NCBI GenBank assembly: GCA_036245805.1
Contig: BTRK01000004.1
Span: forward strand, 2,108,001 to 2,172,000
Direction: 5' to 3'
DNA: 64,000 nucleotides
Source of the DNA: Pristionchus mayeri
Lineage: Eukaryota > Nematoda > Chromadorea > Rhabditida > Neodiplogasteridae
The position numbers and the translations under genes were made by a program. The notes below the pieces were generated by a model. The model made no database searches. It was not told the DNA's origin and was given only the letters and a program-made list of their open reading frames with translations. Below, piece after piece: positions 23,466-34,822 of the stretch. Every line of letters starts with the position of its first letter. Position 1 is the stretch's first letter.

Positions 23466-26244
23466 TAGAGTTCGCAATTCGGGTCGGGTCATTCGGTGTC
23501 ACTCGCCGATCCGCGAGCGGTGAATGAGAGGGAGAGAAATGCGGGTAGACCCGAATAAGTTGAGGGAGATCCGACACCGGAGTGTCCTAATGCTCGCATT
23601 TTACTATTCTTTGTGCTAATAATTGATCGCGAGAACATGCATTCTCATCATGTCGACTCATTTCGCTCATCTCGACCGGTCTCTCGCGATAAATCAGGTG
23701 GAACGGCTCTTCAATTCTCCTTCAATTTCATACCCTTCCGTTACCTAAACGACGATTTTAGCACTAACAGATTATTATGAGATCATTCTTAGTAATAGAG
23801 AATCGATTGGGGAAAATTTATCGCCTAGGGAACGGAACGGTACGAAATTGAACGAGAATTTAAGACAGTGGCTCTGTACGAATCGAGGAGCTGCCTGTTA
23901 TGGCCGGACTTAGTGTTGAAAATTGTCTCTGATCCCGACCGAATTTTTTTGGTGGATACCCCCAGGCATGGTGATAATTGTTTGAGGAGTCATTTGGCAC
24001 GAGTCGTGAAACATATTTTTGGCGGGTTTTTGAAAATCGAAAAATGGTATTTTTCAAAATTTCGGAAAAAAATTTCAGGACCAAAGTTGACGTGGATTAT
24101 CATAAGGTATAACTAGAGTATGAAAAATGAGTATAGGATGAATCCGTACCTCAATCGCAAATTGACTTTTCAGCAAAAATTCTCTGAAATTTTAATACTA
24201 CGCTCAAACAAAAAAGTTTCGCTAAAAATGAACTATACTACCTTGTAGAGGATGACATTCCGCATCCAGCAGTAATTATCACGTAAAAAGATAGGAAGCC
24301 TAAATTGTGTAAAACCGGCCCCGAATAGAATCGGAAAAATATTTTTCTTCTCAAACCCACCCGTGTTTATACTCAAAATGTTCCCCAGATTGAGCTGATC
24401 ATTTTTTCTGTTACATACTTTTCACGAAAGTTCTTGTGTCGCTTGATATACGGCGATAAATGCCGATTTTGTGTCAATATTTTCAAAAAATAGATTTTTT
24501 TTCACTACGCTCAAACAAAAAAGTTTCGGTAAAAATGAACTATACCACTTTGTAGAGGATGAAATTCCACATCCAGCAGTAATTATCACGTAAAAAGTTA
24601 GGAAGCCTAAATTGGGTAAAACCGGCCTCGAATAGAATCGGGAAATATTTTTCTTCTCAAACCCACCCGTGTTTATACTCAAAATGTTCCCCAGATTGAG
24701 CTGATCACTTCTTATGTTACACATCTTTCACAAAAATGCATGTATCGCTCGATCTACCGCGATATATAGCACAAATCGAAAACAAATATTTTGTTCAGGT
24801 GATCAAGCGCTGACGAAACAACAGTAAACCAATCTGACTATAATTAATATTTGAACTAGTTCGACAGATGTTTTTAACAGTGACAGCAGTATTTGGATAT
24901 ATTTCGGAACATTCTGCGTATAAAAACGATGAGATATGAGAAGACAAAATGCCATCGATTTTATAACGGGTCAATTATTCGAATTTTAGGCTGCACGACT
25001 TTTCATCCAGACCTGATCGTAAGTGTAGTATTGCAAGCTCTACAACTTAGGTAATTCCATTTCTCCCGGTACGAATTTAAAAAAAATTTATTTTCGAAAA
25101 AATCTGCTCAAAATCGGCTTTTATCGCCGGGTATCAAGCGGCACAAGAACTTTCGCGAAAAGTATGTAACAGCAGAAGTGATCAGCTAAATCTGGGGAAC
25201 AATTTGAGTATAAACACGGGTGGGTTTGAGAAGAAAAATTTTTTTCCGATTCTATTCGAGGCCGGTTTACCCAATTTAGGCTTCCTAACTTTTTACGTGA
25301 TAATTACAGCTGGATGCGGAATTTCATCCTCTACAAGGTGGTATAGTTCATTTTTAGCGAAACTTTTTTGTTTGAGCGTAGTGAAAAAAAAATCTATTTT
25401 TTGAAAATATTGACACAAAATCGGAATTTATCGTCGTATATCAAGCGATACAAGAACTTTCGTGAAAAGTATGTAACAGAAAAAATAATCAGCTCAATCT
25501 GGGGAACATTTTGAGTATAAACACGGGTGGGTTTGAGAAGAAAAATATTTTTCCGATTCTATTCGAGGCCGGTTTTACCCAATTTAGGCTTCCTAACTTT
25601 TTACGTGTTAATTACTGCTGGATGCGGAATTTCATCCTCTACAAGGTAGTATAGTTCATTTTTAGCGAAACTTTTTTGTTTGAGCGTAGCATTAAAATTT
25701 CAGAGAATTTTTGCTGAAAAGTCAATTTGCGATTGAGGTACGGATTCATCCTATACTCATTTTTCATACTCTAGTTATACCTCATGATAATCCACGTAAA
25801 CTTTGGTCATGAAATTTTTTCCGAAATTTTGAAAAATACCATTTTTCGATTTTCAAAAACCCGCCAAAAATATGTTTCACGACTCGTGCCAAATGACTCC
25901 TCAAACAATTATCACCATGCCTGGGGGTATCCACCAAAAAATTTCGGTCGGGATCAGAGAAAATTTTCAACACTAAGTCCGCCCTTTCCTCGATATTTAC
26001 TGAGCCAGTGTCTTAAGAGCCGCTCCACCTGATTTATCGCGAGAGACCGGTCGAGACGAGCGAAATGAATTGAAATGATGAGAATGCACGTTCTCACGAT
26101 CAACTATTAGCACAGAGATAAGCAAAATACGAGCATTAAGACTCTCCGGTGTCGGATCTATGCGGGTCGACCCGCATTTCCCTCCCACTCATTCCTCGTT
26201 CGCGGAGCTCCGCGGTGTCGGTTCGTGTCATTTCTCGAACTCTA
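23466..26244. mobile_element. 2.8 kb palindromic element, TAGAGTTCG ends, 8 bp TSD
   Basis: Ends TAGAGTTCG and CGAACTCTA are those of the small hairpin MITEs. It is flanked by an exact 8 bp duplication TAGTGCAG (23458-23465 and 26245-26252). Inside are further inverted segments and repeated sub-blocks (the CTACGCTCAAACAAAAAAGT blocks near 24200, 24510, 25360 and 25670). There is no transposase. The arms would form a hairpin of more than 1 kb. It lies in intron 9 of copy C. Confidence 0.85.
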
Positions 26245-27124
26245 TAGTGCAGTGTGTGTATCACAGTAGAGTTTACCTCCTCCCGATCGTTCCATGTTCC
26301 CTATTACTCAGCAACTTACCAGTCTCAATTTACCAATATCTATCATATTTAAAAAAATTAGATTCTGCAGAAAATATTGCCAGCCTCCAACGCGATGATG
26401 GGAAGGAAGGAAATGTTTCAGATCTACGCTAACCGGGATTATCCAGAGCAACACAAATCGCCTTCATATAGCTGCTTTAATAAATAGCCATGCCTACCAT
26501 CCAAGTTTTGAATAGAATTTTAACCAAAGAAAAAATCTACTACCCATGTTTATTTTGCCTCTCTCATTGACGTTTATAATTGTAATATTTTCCATTTCTT
26601 AAAGGCCCTCATGCTTTCAGTCGTTTTCGTTCCTTGCTCTTTTCGCTCCGATGATTACGCTCTACTGCATGAGTAAGGAATTGACGAGCGGTCAGTCGAT
26701 TTTTTCAGGAAATTTAACCACACAATCGAATTTAGGGAAGCTTCGACAACAAAACCCACGGGCATCAGATTTCCTTCAAGTAATGATACCCTATCTGTCT
26801 ACAAAGAAATGAAAGCGTATGCTTTTATTCATTTCATATATATTTACGACAACTTCAGTTTCCCATTGATCACTACTATTCAACTGCTTTTCATTCCCAA
26901 CTAAAAAGTTAATATTAGATACATTTATGTGTGTATGATTGTGTTGTTTGTTCTTCTTCATCGACATTTGTGCCGCTGCGCGCTAACAAGCATTCACAGG
27001 GCAAATGGTCGTCGTTGTTTTTACTATACTTGTTCGCTTTCCCGATTCTATGTAGTCAATCATGCGTTCATTCAAACATGTACTTTCGCTTAACAAATGG
27101 AATTCGAGTAATCACCTCATAATT

Positions 27125-27241
27125 CTGTGTTCTATCGATCAGTCGAGATGTGAAACAATTTCTAATTCGGATCATCGTCTCTTCATTCTTCCCACTCTCT
27201 CGAACAGTTACGAGAGAGCGCACAGAATAAAGAGAGCGTGT
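27125..27241. mobile_element. Degraded hairpin MITE
   Basis: CGTCTCTTCATTCTTCCCAC followed by TCTCTCGAACAGTTACGAGAGAGCG and an AATAAAGAGAGCG arm preserves the loop region of the TAGAGTTCG family. The outer ends are no longer recognisable. Confidence 0.5.
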
Positions 27242-27865
27242 TAAATTTTACACCTTTGCACAATCAGATGATCGCATATATATAACCATTTTCCTGCCTC
27301 AAGATTCGTTTCATCGTTTATCATTCCATGTACACCTAATTATGAGTGTATTCAGAACAAGTGCTTTCCCCCAATCCCTCCTTAGATGATCGCTGGTAGA
27401 ACACAACCTCCTTACGACGATATTAGCCGATAGAGCGAACGAACTACACGTATTTTGATACAAATATTTGTATTTGCAGTTGTATTTGCAATATGTTTTG
27501 TATTTCTTTGAGTTCATTAGCGAACATATGTCTCATTTTGTGCTAGCAGACGAGAATTAGTGTTTTTGTTCACATTTGCAACGTCAAATAATGCCCACAA
27601 AACTCTCTCAACTTCTAGATTATGCATAAGCATTTCGAATGCAATAAGATTCAAAATGATGAATTCTTACAAGATAACAACTATTACTTAGTTATGGCGG
27701 TATATCTCTTGTTCTAACGTCCGAAGTCTTAAATAATAAATCGTTTGTATCGCCCCATTTGCTTCAAAAATCGAATTGCTGTCGACCCATGTTGTTAAGG
27801 AAATGTTATGCCTTCAATATCTGTTTTCTTTTCTAACTTTTTTTCATTTTAGGATAATTGCCTTT

Positions 27866-27965
27866 GTGTGAAAACGCAATGATTACTACGGATTGAAAAT
27901 TCGAGAATAATATTTTTTTCCCGAGAAGTTACTTCAACATACGACAATTGTAATCCCACACCCCT
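27866..27965 (+). promoter_or_regulatory. Upstream block shared by copies D and E (D copy)
   Basis: Starts GTGTGAAAACGC, then CGGATTGAAAATTCGA, and ends AATTGTAATCCCACA. The same order of words occurs upstream of copy E, at almost the same distance from the ATG (about 194 versus 196 bp). It may be promoter sequence carried along in the duplication or under selection. Confidence 0.5.
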
Positions 27966-28060
27966 TTTTGGAATAACACCGCTTAGTTCCGTTTCATTAT
28001 GTATATAGTCAAGTATCGTAATATTGAGCGTATTCATTTTTACAATCTGCCGCTACTGGT

Positions 28061-30645
28061 ATGCGTTACCTACCGTCTCCAATACCCGGTCATGACATCG
28101 CAACGATAATCCACCATTCTGTCGTCGATATTCCGGCTTTCATACTCAACATTCTGCTTCTACTTGCGGTTATACTCAAATCACCAAACAGCTTGAGGTA
28201 CCGATTGCATCCGTGTCCATTATTTTATAAATCATGTTAGGTCCTACAAAGTATTCCTGATCAGCTCTGCAATTATCGACATTATAAGCTCGTTTACAAT
28301 GCTCGTGACAATGGACAGGTTAGCTTTATTTCCAATTTCAAAAATGAACTCCTGAAATGTAGAATGATGCCTGTACGTCAATCAATTGGACACATCTATG
28401 TTGGCCCGTGTGCTTATGTCTCAGGTTTCGGATCTAATTCAAAATTAACATATCTTATTTGGCCTTCAGGGAGCTAAATCATACTAACTTTTCTTGATTA
28501 AATTTGTATGTGCATTAATGCATTCGTTCAGGCAATTTCTGTCATAATCTCTCCGTAATTTCGATGGCTGCCTCTTCGCAGTCCTTCTTCCTCATCGCCC
28601 TCTCCTTCTTTTATCGACTCTACGTTCTCGGAAGGTCTGTTTTGCATGCTTGGTCAACATCGAAAATGTTTCTGGGGTTGTCTCCTACTGTCACGCATCG
28701 CATGATGAAGAGTAGAGTTCGAGAAACGATACCACGCCCTCTTCATTCTGCACACTCTCTCGGCCGGTCGATCGGCGAGAGAGTATGTAGAATGAAGAGA
28801 GCGTGGTATCGTTTCAGAACTCTAATGAAGATAGTGCAGAGTGAAGATAATGTTGCTCGAACTCTAATTATTATTATGAACTACAGTACGTGCTAATCGC
28901 CTTGGTCATGTGCGTGCGCGGCGCTGCGCGGCGGGGCGCGGCTTGCGCGGATTGATTTTGCGTAAAGAATATCGCTTTTCTCGATTCGAACCTATTATTT
29001 TCGAATTCTCCGTAAAATTTCGCATCGGAAGGACTATTCATTCATATTTTTAGAAAAAGAAATCAATATTTTGAATTCTGTAATGCTGCAACCTACCGTA
29101 ATCCCAGTTTGCGATACTGTCGCTATCGTAAAGTGAGATTACGGTAGGGTGCGGAAATTCCGCATTCAAAATATTGATTTATAAATATAAATATATCTTT
29201 AAAAATATGAATGAAGACTCCTTTCGATGGGAAATTTTACGGAGAATTCGAAAGTAATAGGTTCGAATCGTGAAAAATAATATTCATCCCGCAAAATCAA
29301 TCCGCGTAAGCCGCACGCCGCCGCGCAGCGCGGCGCACGCACATGGTCAAGGCGATTAGAACGTACTGTATAATTATGAACTCTAATTATGGTATTAACT
29401 CTAATTATTTTTCGAACTCTAATTGATATTCCAGGCCACCACCAAGCACTAAGGCTGTTTCATGCGTGTGTTTGATCTCTGCCATACCGAACTTGATTGT
29501 TATTGTCAGTTTGCAATATTTGTATTTTATAATTTGCAATATTTGAGACAAGCTAGATGTTATTTGGTTTCGTTGTGCAAAATTCATGTTCATAAAAGCT
29601 CACAGCCTACTGCATTCTAGATAAAAGGATCTGGGTAGGAATAAAATACGATTTTCCAGGTAACTTTCGTATTCATACTCGATGACCCTGATGAATTTCG
29701 GAAGGTATTTAGCGAGTTGCGACCAGAATATGATCTGGATGGGTACGTAATGGTCGGTGAGTAATATAACGTTTTTTTCGCCGACTGCACGATATTTACG
29801 GGAAAATGCCCTTGTTCAGGCATAATTTCGATTTTAAATGTGCACGCCATGTTTACCGTTATCGCGCTGACGATGCCTATAGGACCAACTCTGGTTGCCA
29901 TTTTCATTCTTCGAAGAAAGGTAAGCATCAATTTCTGTAAAATGCTCGCACTTTATTCTTTATACTTATTGCATTCCTGTGCAAAAATTGTAATTGAAAG
30001 TTTTACATGTTGTAGGTGATGAAACGGCTGACCTCACATTCAATAAAGATGAGCGGCCGGACTGCGCAAATGCACAAGACGCTAACGAAAGTGAGTACAT
30101 CATTTGTAATTCGTTAACTGTGCGAGCTGTTGTAAATTATCCGTTTCCGGTGCTAACCTTCCAATCGATGCTGCCCGTCTTCTTCAGTGGTGGAGTTTCC
30201 GGCTATGCGCTCTGTCAGCTTGACATCGCGTGTTCGCCATTTCAGGAACACTTCATTATGGAGGTTATTATTATATATTTTATATATTTTATCTACGCTC
30301 GGTGGCGCAACGAAAGACAAATGCGTTATTATTGAATAATTTCCACTGAGCATTGTTCTGTAGATCATACTACAATAGTTCTACATTCAGTCGGTCTCGT
30401 TCATTGCGCTTTTCGCTCCGATGATTACCCTCTACTGCATGAAGCCCTACAAAGAGTAAGGAATTGGTTCAATACTTATTCTAAAATCCATTACAGGTTT
30501 GTTACGAACATATTCACTTGCAAATTCACCGAGCTTCAACAAACGACGCGGTAGGTCTTTTTTCGAGATACTTAATCATAAAACATTTTTTAGTGATGTT
30601 TCGATAACAAAAGCCACTGGACATCACGAAATTTCCGTCATTTAA
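28061..30645 (+). CDS. Srd-like chemoreceptor, copy D, complete, 12 exons
   Basis: Exons 28061-28197, 28241-28318, 28363-28424, 28532-28634, 29435-29504, 29660-29756, 29820-29920, 30016-30090, 30150-30263, 30391-30455, 30497-30550, 30594-30645 total 1008 nt, all phases consistent (335 residues). N-terminus MRYLPSPIPGHD; TM1 IPAFILNILLLLAVILK; SPNSLRSYKVFL; exon 3 has YVGPC in place of YDGPC; SFFYRLYVLGR; loop LDDPDEFRKVFSEL; TM5 MFTVIALTMPIGPTLVAIF; GRTAQMHKTLTK; TM6 QSMLPVFFSGGVSGYALC; TM7 with MKPYKE; C-terminus HHEISVI. Intron 4 (800 bp) carries a hairpin MITE and a 0.5 kb inverted-repeat element. The intron 5 donor is GTCAGT. The exon 9 acceptor reads TTTCCG with no usable AG nearby. Otherwise apparently intact. 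Confidence 0.9.
28723..28824. mobile_element. Hairpin MITE, TAGAGTTCG family, in intron 4 of copy D
   Basis: A near-perfect hairpin from TAGAGTTCGAGAAACGAT to ATCGTTTCAGAACTCTA. The flanks ATGAAGAG and ATGAAGAT match at 7 of 8 bases, supporting an 8 bp target duplication. Confidence 0.85.
28882..29376. mobile_element. GC-rich inverted-repeat element in intron 4 of copy D
   Basis: Ends ACAGTACGTGCTAATCGCCT and AGGCGATTAGAACGTACTGT enclose strongly GC-rich GCGCGGCGCTGCGCGGCGG segments that pair with each other, and an inner AT-rich inverted pair. Same family as 4800-4977. Confidence 0.75.
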
Positions 30646-31452
30646 TTTTGCGTTTGCAAACCCTGTGTATCGGAAAAAACTGTAGATCTGCAGTATAGTT
30701 TATATCGACTGCCCATTTAGCTTCCCAGAAATTGTTGTTGAACTTATTCCTGTCGTGTTTTCTTCAGAAATGGCCATATTCGACATTGTCATGTGCATAT
30801 ATTTCATTACTTCGTTCCATCCTCATTGCTTTATGTTTGATAAATCTTGGATGAAAGACATCATGCGATGTGATCTGGATCAACAAAACTCAATCAGATG
30901 CAAAACAATCCAATAAATGGCATCAGAGTGGGTGAAAAAAATTGTGATTCTCTCATGTTTTTTTGTTCAATTATTCTTATCCAATCAAAATGTAATTGTA
31001 TTCATGGAGCCATTGATCCTTTTAGAATTGCGCTTTTTGAGCATCTGCGTCTGACGTAGTGGTTCATCATTAATGCTAATGAACTGATTTCTATGAGTTC
31101 ATTAGATCGAAGTGATTTCTATGAGTTCATTAGAGCGCAGTTGATGGTAAATCTCTCATACGAAATCTCCTTCAGTAATATTTTCCCCCTAACATCATGT
31201 GCGAATTCAAACTCATATTTCTCGAATTCATCTTTCTCAATCTCTGGTATTAGTAGTGTGAAAACGCTTTGATTTCTTCGGATTATAATTCGAAGATATT
31301 AAATTTCCCAGGAAGTGTTGTATTTATAAGCGATTGATATAAATAAAAATCACAATTGTAATTCCACAATCCCGTTCCGTACCGTGCCTATCCATATCTT
31401 TTCGTATCATACACGTAATCTTGTTCAGTATTCAAGTCATCTTTTGACTGAC
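30646..31452. other. Intergenic between copies D and E
   Basis: Contains two tandem TTTCTATGAGTTCATTAGA words (31088-31140), which recur as one diverged copy at about 34437 downstream of copy E, and the shared upstream block of copy E. No gene is supported. Confidence 0.5.
31256..31372 (+). promoter_or_regulatory. Upstream block shared by copies D and E (E copy)
   Basis: AGTGTGAAAACGC, CGGATTATAATTCGA and AATTGTAATTCCACA occur in the same order as upstream of copy D. Candidate promoter or 5' leader sequence of the receptor gene. Confidence 0.5.
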
Positions 31453-33844
31453 ATGCGCTATCTGCCCTCTCCAATACCCGGTCATGATCTGGCAACAGTA
31501 ATTCATCACTCTATTGTTGATATTCCTGCTTTCGTATTCAACATTCTGCTTCTACTTGCCGTTATACTGAAATCGCCAAACAGCTTGAGGTATCGAGAGT
31601 GGCGTTACGGCATCATGTAACCATTTCTTCATTTGGCAAACCCCCATTACACCGTTTTTTTGCTGTGATAATCAGAATCGAATACTCGAAAACATATTTT
31701 TGATCAGAAAAGAATCACTTGTAGATCCTACAAAGTTTTGCTCGTCAGTTCGGCGATTGTCGACATTCTGAGCTCGTTTACGATGTTCATGTCAATGCTT
31801 CGGCAAGTGTTCTATTTTCATTTTTCTTTTAAAATTTAAAATTGACGTCCGCAAATCCTAGAATGATGCCAGTTCGCACTACAATTGCCTACGTCTACGA
31901 TGGTCCGTGTGCGTATGTCTCAGGTAAGGGTGCATCTTGGTCAGTGTGTTATATAGTCAAATTGTGGAAATTTATAAGTTCAAAAGGTGTTATTTTTTAG
32001 CAGAAACGATTTAGGCGGTACTACGTCAGATGAGAACTATGACGTCATGCCGCCTTTGATAGATCAAAGGCGGCATGACGTCATAGCTCTCATCCGACGT
32101 AGTGCCGTTTTAGGAATTTTCTGCCATGTTCTCGTCACGATTGCATTGGCTACCTGCTCCCAATCGATGTTTATGATCGCCCTGTCCTTCTTTTATCGAC
32201 TGTACACACTCGGAAGGTGAGATTTTACTTGAACCCAATGATTAGAGCACATTCATGTGTTAATTTAGGTTGTTTCAATAATTATTCTTTAATCACTGAT
32301 GAATTCCGCAGACAAACTCCTAACAAAAAAAAGAAACCCATGTTTTGAGCACATTCATGGGTTAATTTATGTTTATTAAAACTAATTTTTTTTACAAAAC
32401 TATTATTCTTTACTCAATGATGAATTCCGCAGACCAACTCCTAACAAAAAGGCTGTTTCTTGCGCTTGCTTGATTGCTGCACTTCCGAATATTATAATTG
32501 TTGTAAGTTTAACATATTTTAGAAATCGATAAAGCCACGAGCCAATTTTTGGCTCTTTGTAGTAAAATTCTAACATAAGAAGGAACTCATGACCCTTGTA
32601 TGACGAACGGCGCCTCACACCACTGCGCCACCCACGCCACCTAGCGTAGTCGTTCACGACTGTAAAATCGCTTGACGTGGCTGCACCTTTACCTTTACCT
32701 TTTTTTTAAGAAGGAAAGTGAGGATACTTCGCTGTAAGAATATTAGAAAGATCATAGACATTAGTGTTGTATAGGCAATATTGCTTTGGCTTGTCACGCC
32801 CGCTGCCTCCATACTCCGGATACCAAGGGATGCGATGCAGAAACATCAATTAGTGTGACAATGACTATATCTAGACGACGTTCGTCTTCATACTCGACGA
32901 CTCAAACGAGGTTCGCGCGCTGTTGAGGGAATTGCGACCGGAGTATGATCTGGATGGATACGTTGTGGAAGGTAAGCACAACAGCAACAATAACAGCAAC
33001 ACATCATCAAAACAATTAAAAAAACAAAGATATCACACGCAAAAAAGTTCTTGCAGGCATTCTCTCGATTCTAAACGTGAACGCAATGTTTACTATTCTT
33101 GCCCTCACCATGCCTACAGGACCAGCGCTTATTCTCATTTTTATCGTGCGCAGAAAGGTGAGCATCAATATGCGAAACGAGTTATGTGTGCATTCTTCAA
33201 TTGTGCAGGTCCTGCAAAAGATGACAGCTCACTCTGTGCAGATGAGCAGTCGGACTGCGCAAATGCACAAGACGCTAACGAAAGTGAGTTGTGGATGTAG
33301 TAGATTACACTTAACAGATGTTTTTGTTTATTATTATTATTTTGTTTTTCTAACATAATGAATCGTGGACATCACATCTTGCATTTTTTGAACATTTTTC
33401 CTTTTCGGTGCTCACCCTTCAATCCATGCTGCCTGTCTTCTGTAGCGGAGCAATTGGTAGCTATGGACTATGCCAATTTGACATCGCATGCTCGCCTGTC
33501 CAGGAGCATTTTATCATGGAGGTTGGTTAACATTTAGCTCGGAAATTATTTTATTGGGAATCACTACGCTTTCAGTCAGTATCTTTCATGGCGTTGTTCG
33601 CTCCGATCATTACGCTCTACTGCATGAAACCTTACAAAGAGTAAGGAATTATTTAGCCACATTTAATTTATTTTACTAGCCTCATTTTAGTTTTGTTACG
33701 AGTATCTTTACCTGCAAAATTGCCGAACTTAAAGGAAACTCAAGGTATGCGTTCTTTCGTCGAAAAAACAACGATGATTGCCAATTTAGCGAAGTTTCTA
33801 CTACAAAATCTGCAATGCACCACGATCAGATTTCCGTAATTTAA
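31453..33844 (+). CDS. Srd-like chemoreceptor, copy E, complete, 12 exons
   Basis: Exons 31453-31589, 31725-31802, 31862-31923, 32114-32216, 32433-32502, 32875-32971, 33057-33157, 33209-33283, 33408-33521, 33576-33640, 33691-33744, 33790-33844 total 1011 nt (336 residues) in frame. MRYLPSPIPGHD start; TM1 IPAFVFNILLLLAVILK; SPNSLRSYKVLLVSSAIVD; YVYDGPC; SFFYRLYTLGR; loop LDDSNEVRALLREL; TM5 MFTILALTMPTGPALILIF; SRTAQMHKTLTK; TM6 QSMLPVFCSGAIGSYGLC; TM7 IITLYCMKPYKD; C-terminus HDQISVI. Oddities: intron 2 begins GC (CG|gcaagt), the intron 3 acceptor abuts a hairpin insertion, intron 4 contains a duplicated decoy acceptor, and the exon 9 acceptor is CG (TTTTCG). It is the best template for the family here. 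Confidence 0.92.
32015..32107. mobile_element. 93 bp hairpin inserted at an acceptor in copy E
   Basis: Arms CGGTACTACGTCAGATGAGA and TCTCATCCGACGTAGTGCCG enclose complementary TATGACGTCATGCCGCC tracts. The left flank ATTTAGG and right flank TTTTAGG match at 6 of 7, so the duplicated target includes the TTTTAG acceptor of exon 4. Confidence 0.8.
32245..32450. repeat. Tandem duplication of intron 4 end and exon 5 start
   Basis: Two roughly 100 bp copies, each starting GAGCACATTCATG and ending GAATTCCGCAGAC(C/A)AACTCC. The first has a decoy acceptor at 32311; the second provides the working one at 32432. Confidence 0.8.
32570..32710 (-). mobile_element. tRNA-like SINE-type fragment in intron 5 of copy E
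   Basis: The minus strand reads TGGCGCAGTGG, a good Pol III A-box, followed about 40 nt on by GGTCATGAGTTCC, a degraded B-box. ACCTTTACCTTTACC repeats follow at about 32683 on the plus strand, similar to the SINE tail at 7431-7689, but the orientation does not match a single element. I do not call it a tRNA gene. Confidence 0.45.
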
Positions 33845-34818
33845 AGATTTCATGCCTTCCGCAATTTGTATTCAACACATTTGCGATTCCCATATTTCAA
33901 GACCATAAATATACCGAACTAAAGAAAACAAAGCACATCTCGATATGGTATTGTTCTTGTCGTCAATGAATGTGTATATTACATGCAATCCTACACATGA
34001 AGAATCCGCCTCAGATCTTTACAGTGTAGGCCACTTTTTGTGATGTACTTTTTAGAACACCGAATGATTTGATATGATTTAGATTATCAATGCACTCGAA
34101 TGGGTACCATCGTGTAGACCACGATCTGTCGGACGGTAAAGAGCCCGAGGGAGAAACGAACTTACTACAGAGCATGCGAAATCAAGCACGGTGATATCAA
34201 GTATTTAGAGAAAAATTATCCCACAAAGTGGAAGACTGGTAATTCTCGACAGTCTCTGATGATAACACTGATTTATATGCATTCATATTTTTTTCGGATC
34301 TTTTGTATGTTTGTACCTAACAACATAACATAGTGCAAAATTTTAAAAAAACACTCAATCACTTCGTATAGCAGAACACAGTCAGCATCACCGTTTGACT
34401 TGGTGATTTTTCAAGAAAGCTAACATACTTCCCTGATTTCTATGAGTTCGTTGGAGCGTACGACTCGGTATACATCGTCTGACATAATCGCGGAATCGGT
34501 AAAATCGCCTGAATGATGTGGTGGGTTAATTAACCAGTCAAGTGAAAATAAGTTGTGCGGCAATAAAATAGAGAGTGGAATTGACTTCGTATTATGCAAC
34601 TATTTAACACATTTAGTGTTCAAACTAGAAAACTATCGCTGAATATTCGAATGACTCGTTTCATTACACGAGATCACCAGTGGTAATACGTGCATTCCCC
34701 CCTCTCGGCTTCGGGCCTCCCTCCATCCCATTCCTCGTTCACGGGGCCCCTCTATGTATGGGGCCGTCTCGTTTATCGAACTCTAATCACCACGCGTAGG
34801 CGTACTGGAGATTCGATG
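33845..34818. other. Intergenic downstream of copy E
   Basis: Contains a diverged TTTCTATGAGTTCGTTGGAG word near 34437, like that downstream of copy D. A GC-rich patch near 34700-34790 ending TTTATCGAACTCTAATC may be the remnant end of a TAGAGTTCG element. No gene is supported. Confidence 0.45.
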
Positions 34819-34822
34819 TTAA

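Larger units (their letters stand above)
20312..26783 (+). pseudogene. Srd-like chemoreceptor pseudogene, copy C
   Basis: Surviving exons align with exons 4-10 and 12 of B, D and E: 20312-20382 (partial exon 4), 20480-20549, 20700-20796, 20843-20940, 21020-21094, 23290-23403, 26621-26672 and 26736-26783. Exons 1-3 are absent upstream. Intron 8 holds a 2.0 kb palindrome and intron 9 a 2.8 kb one. Exon 10 lacks 13 nt, removing the PYK motif and breaking frame; exon 11 (FVTxIFTCK) is missing; and the last exon carries a 1 nt loss relative to D and E. The middle exons are still open and well conserved (e.g. VFFSGAVVGYGLCQFVIVCS), so decay is recent. The exon 9 acceptor is CG (TTTCCG). Confidence 0.88.
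26784..28060. other. Intergenic between copies C and D
   Basis: No gene is supported. A degraded hairpin MITE lies at about 27125-27241 and a block shared with the upstream region of copy E at 27866-27965. The rest is AT-rich and unassigned. Confidence 0.5.

Noticed and set aside
30165..30185. TTCTTCAG inside exon 9 as the true acceptor, removing the need for a CG site
   Set aside because: It would shift the reading frame and remove the start of TM6 in C, D and E, and is absent at that position in A.
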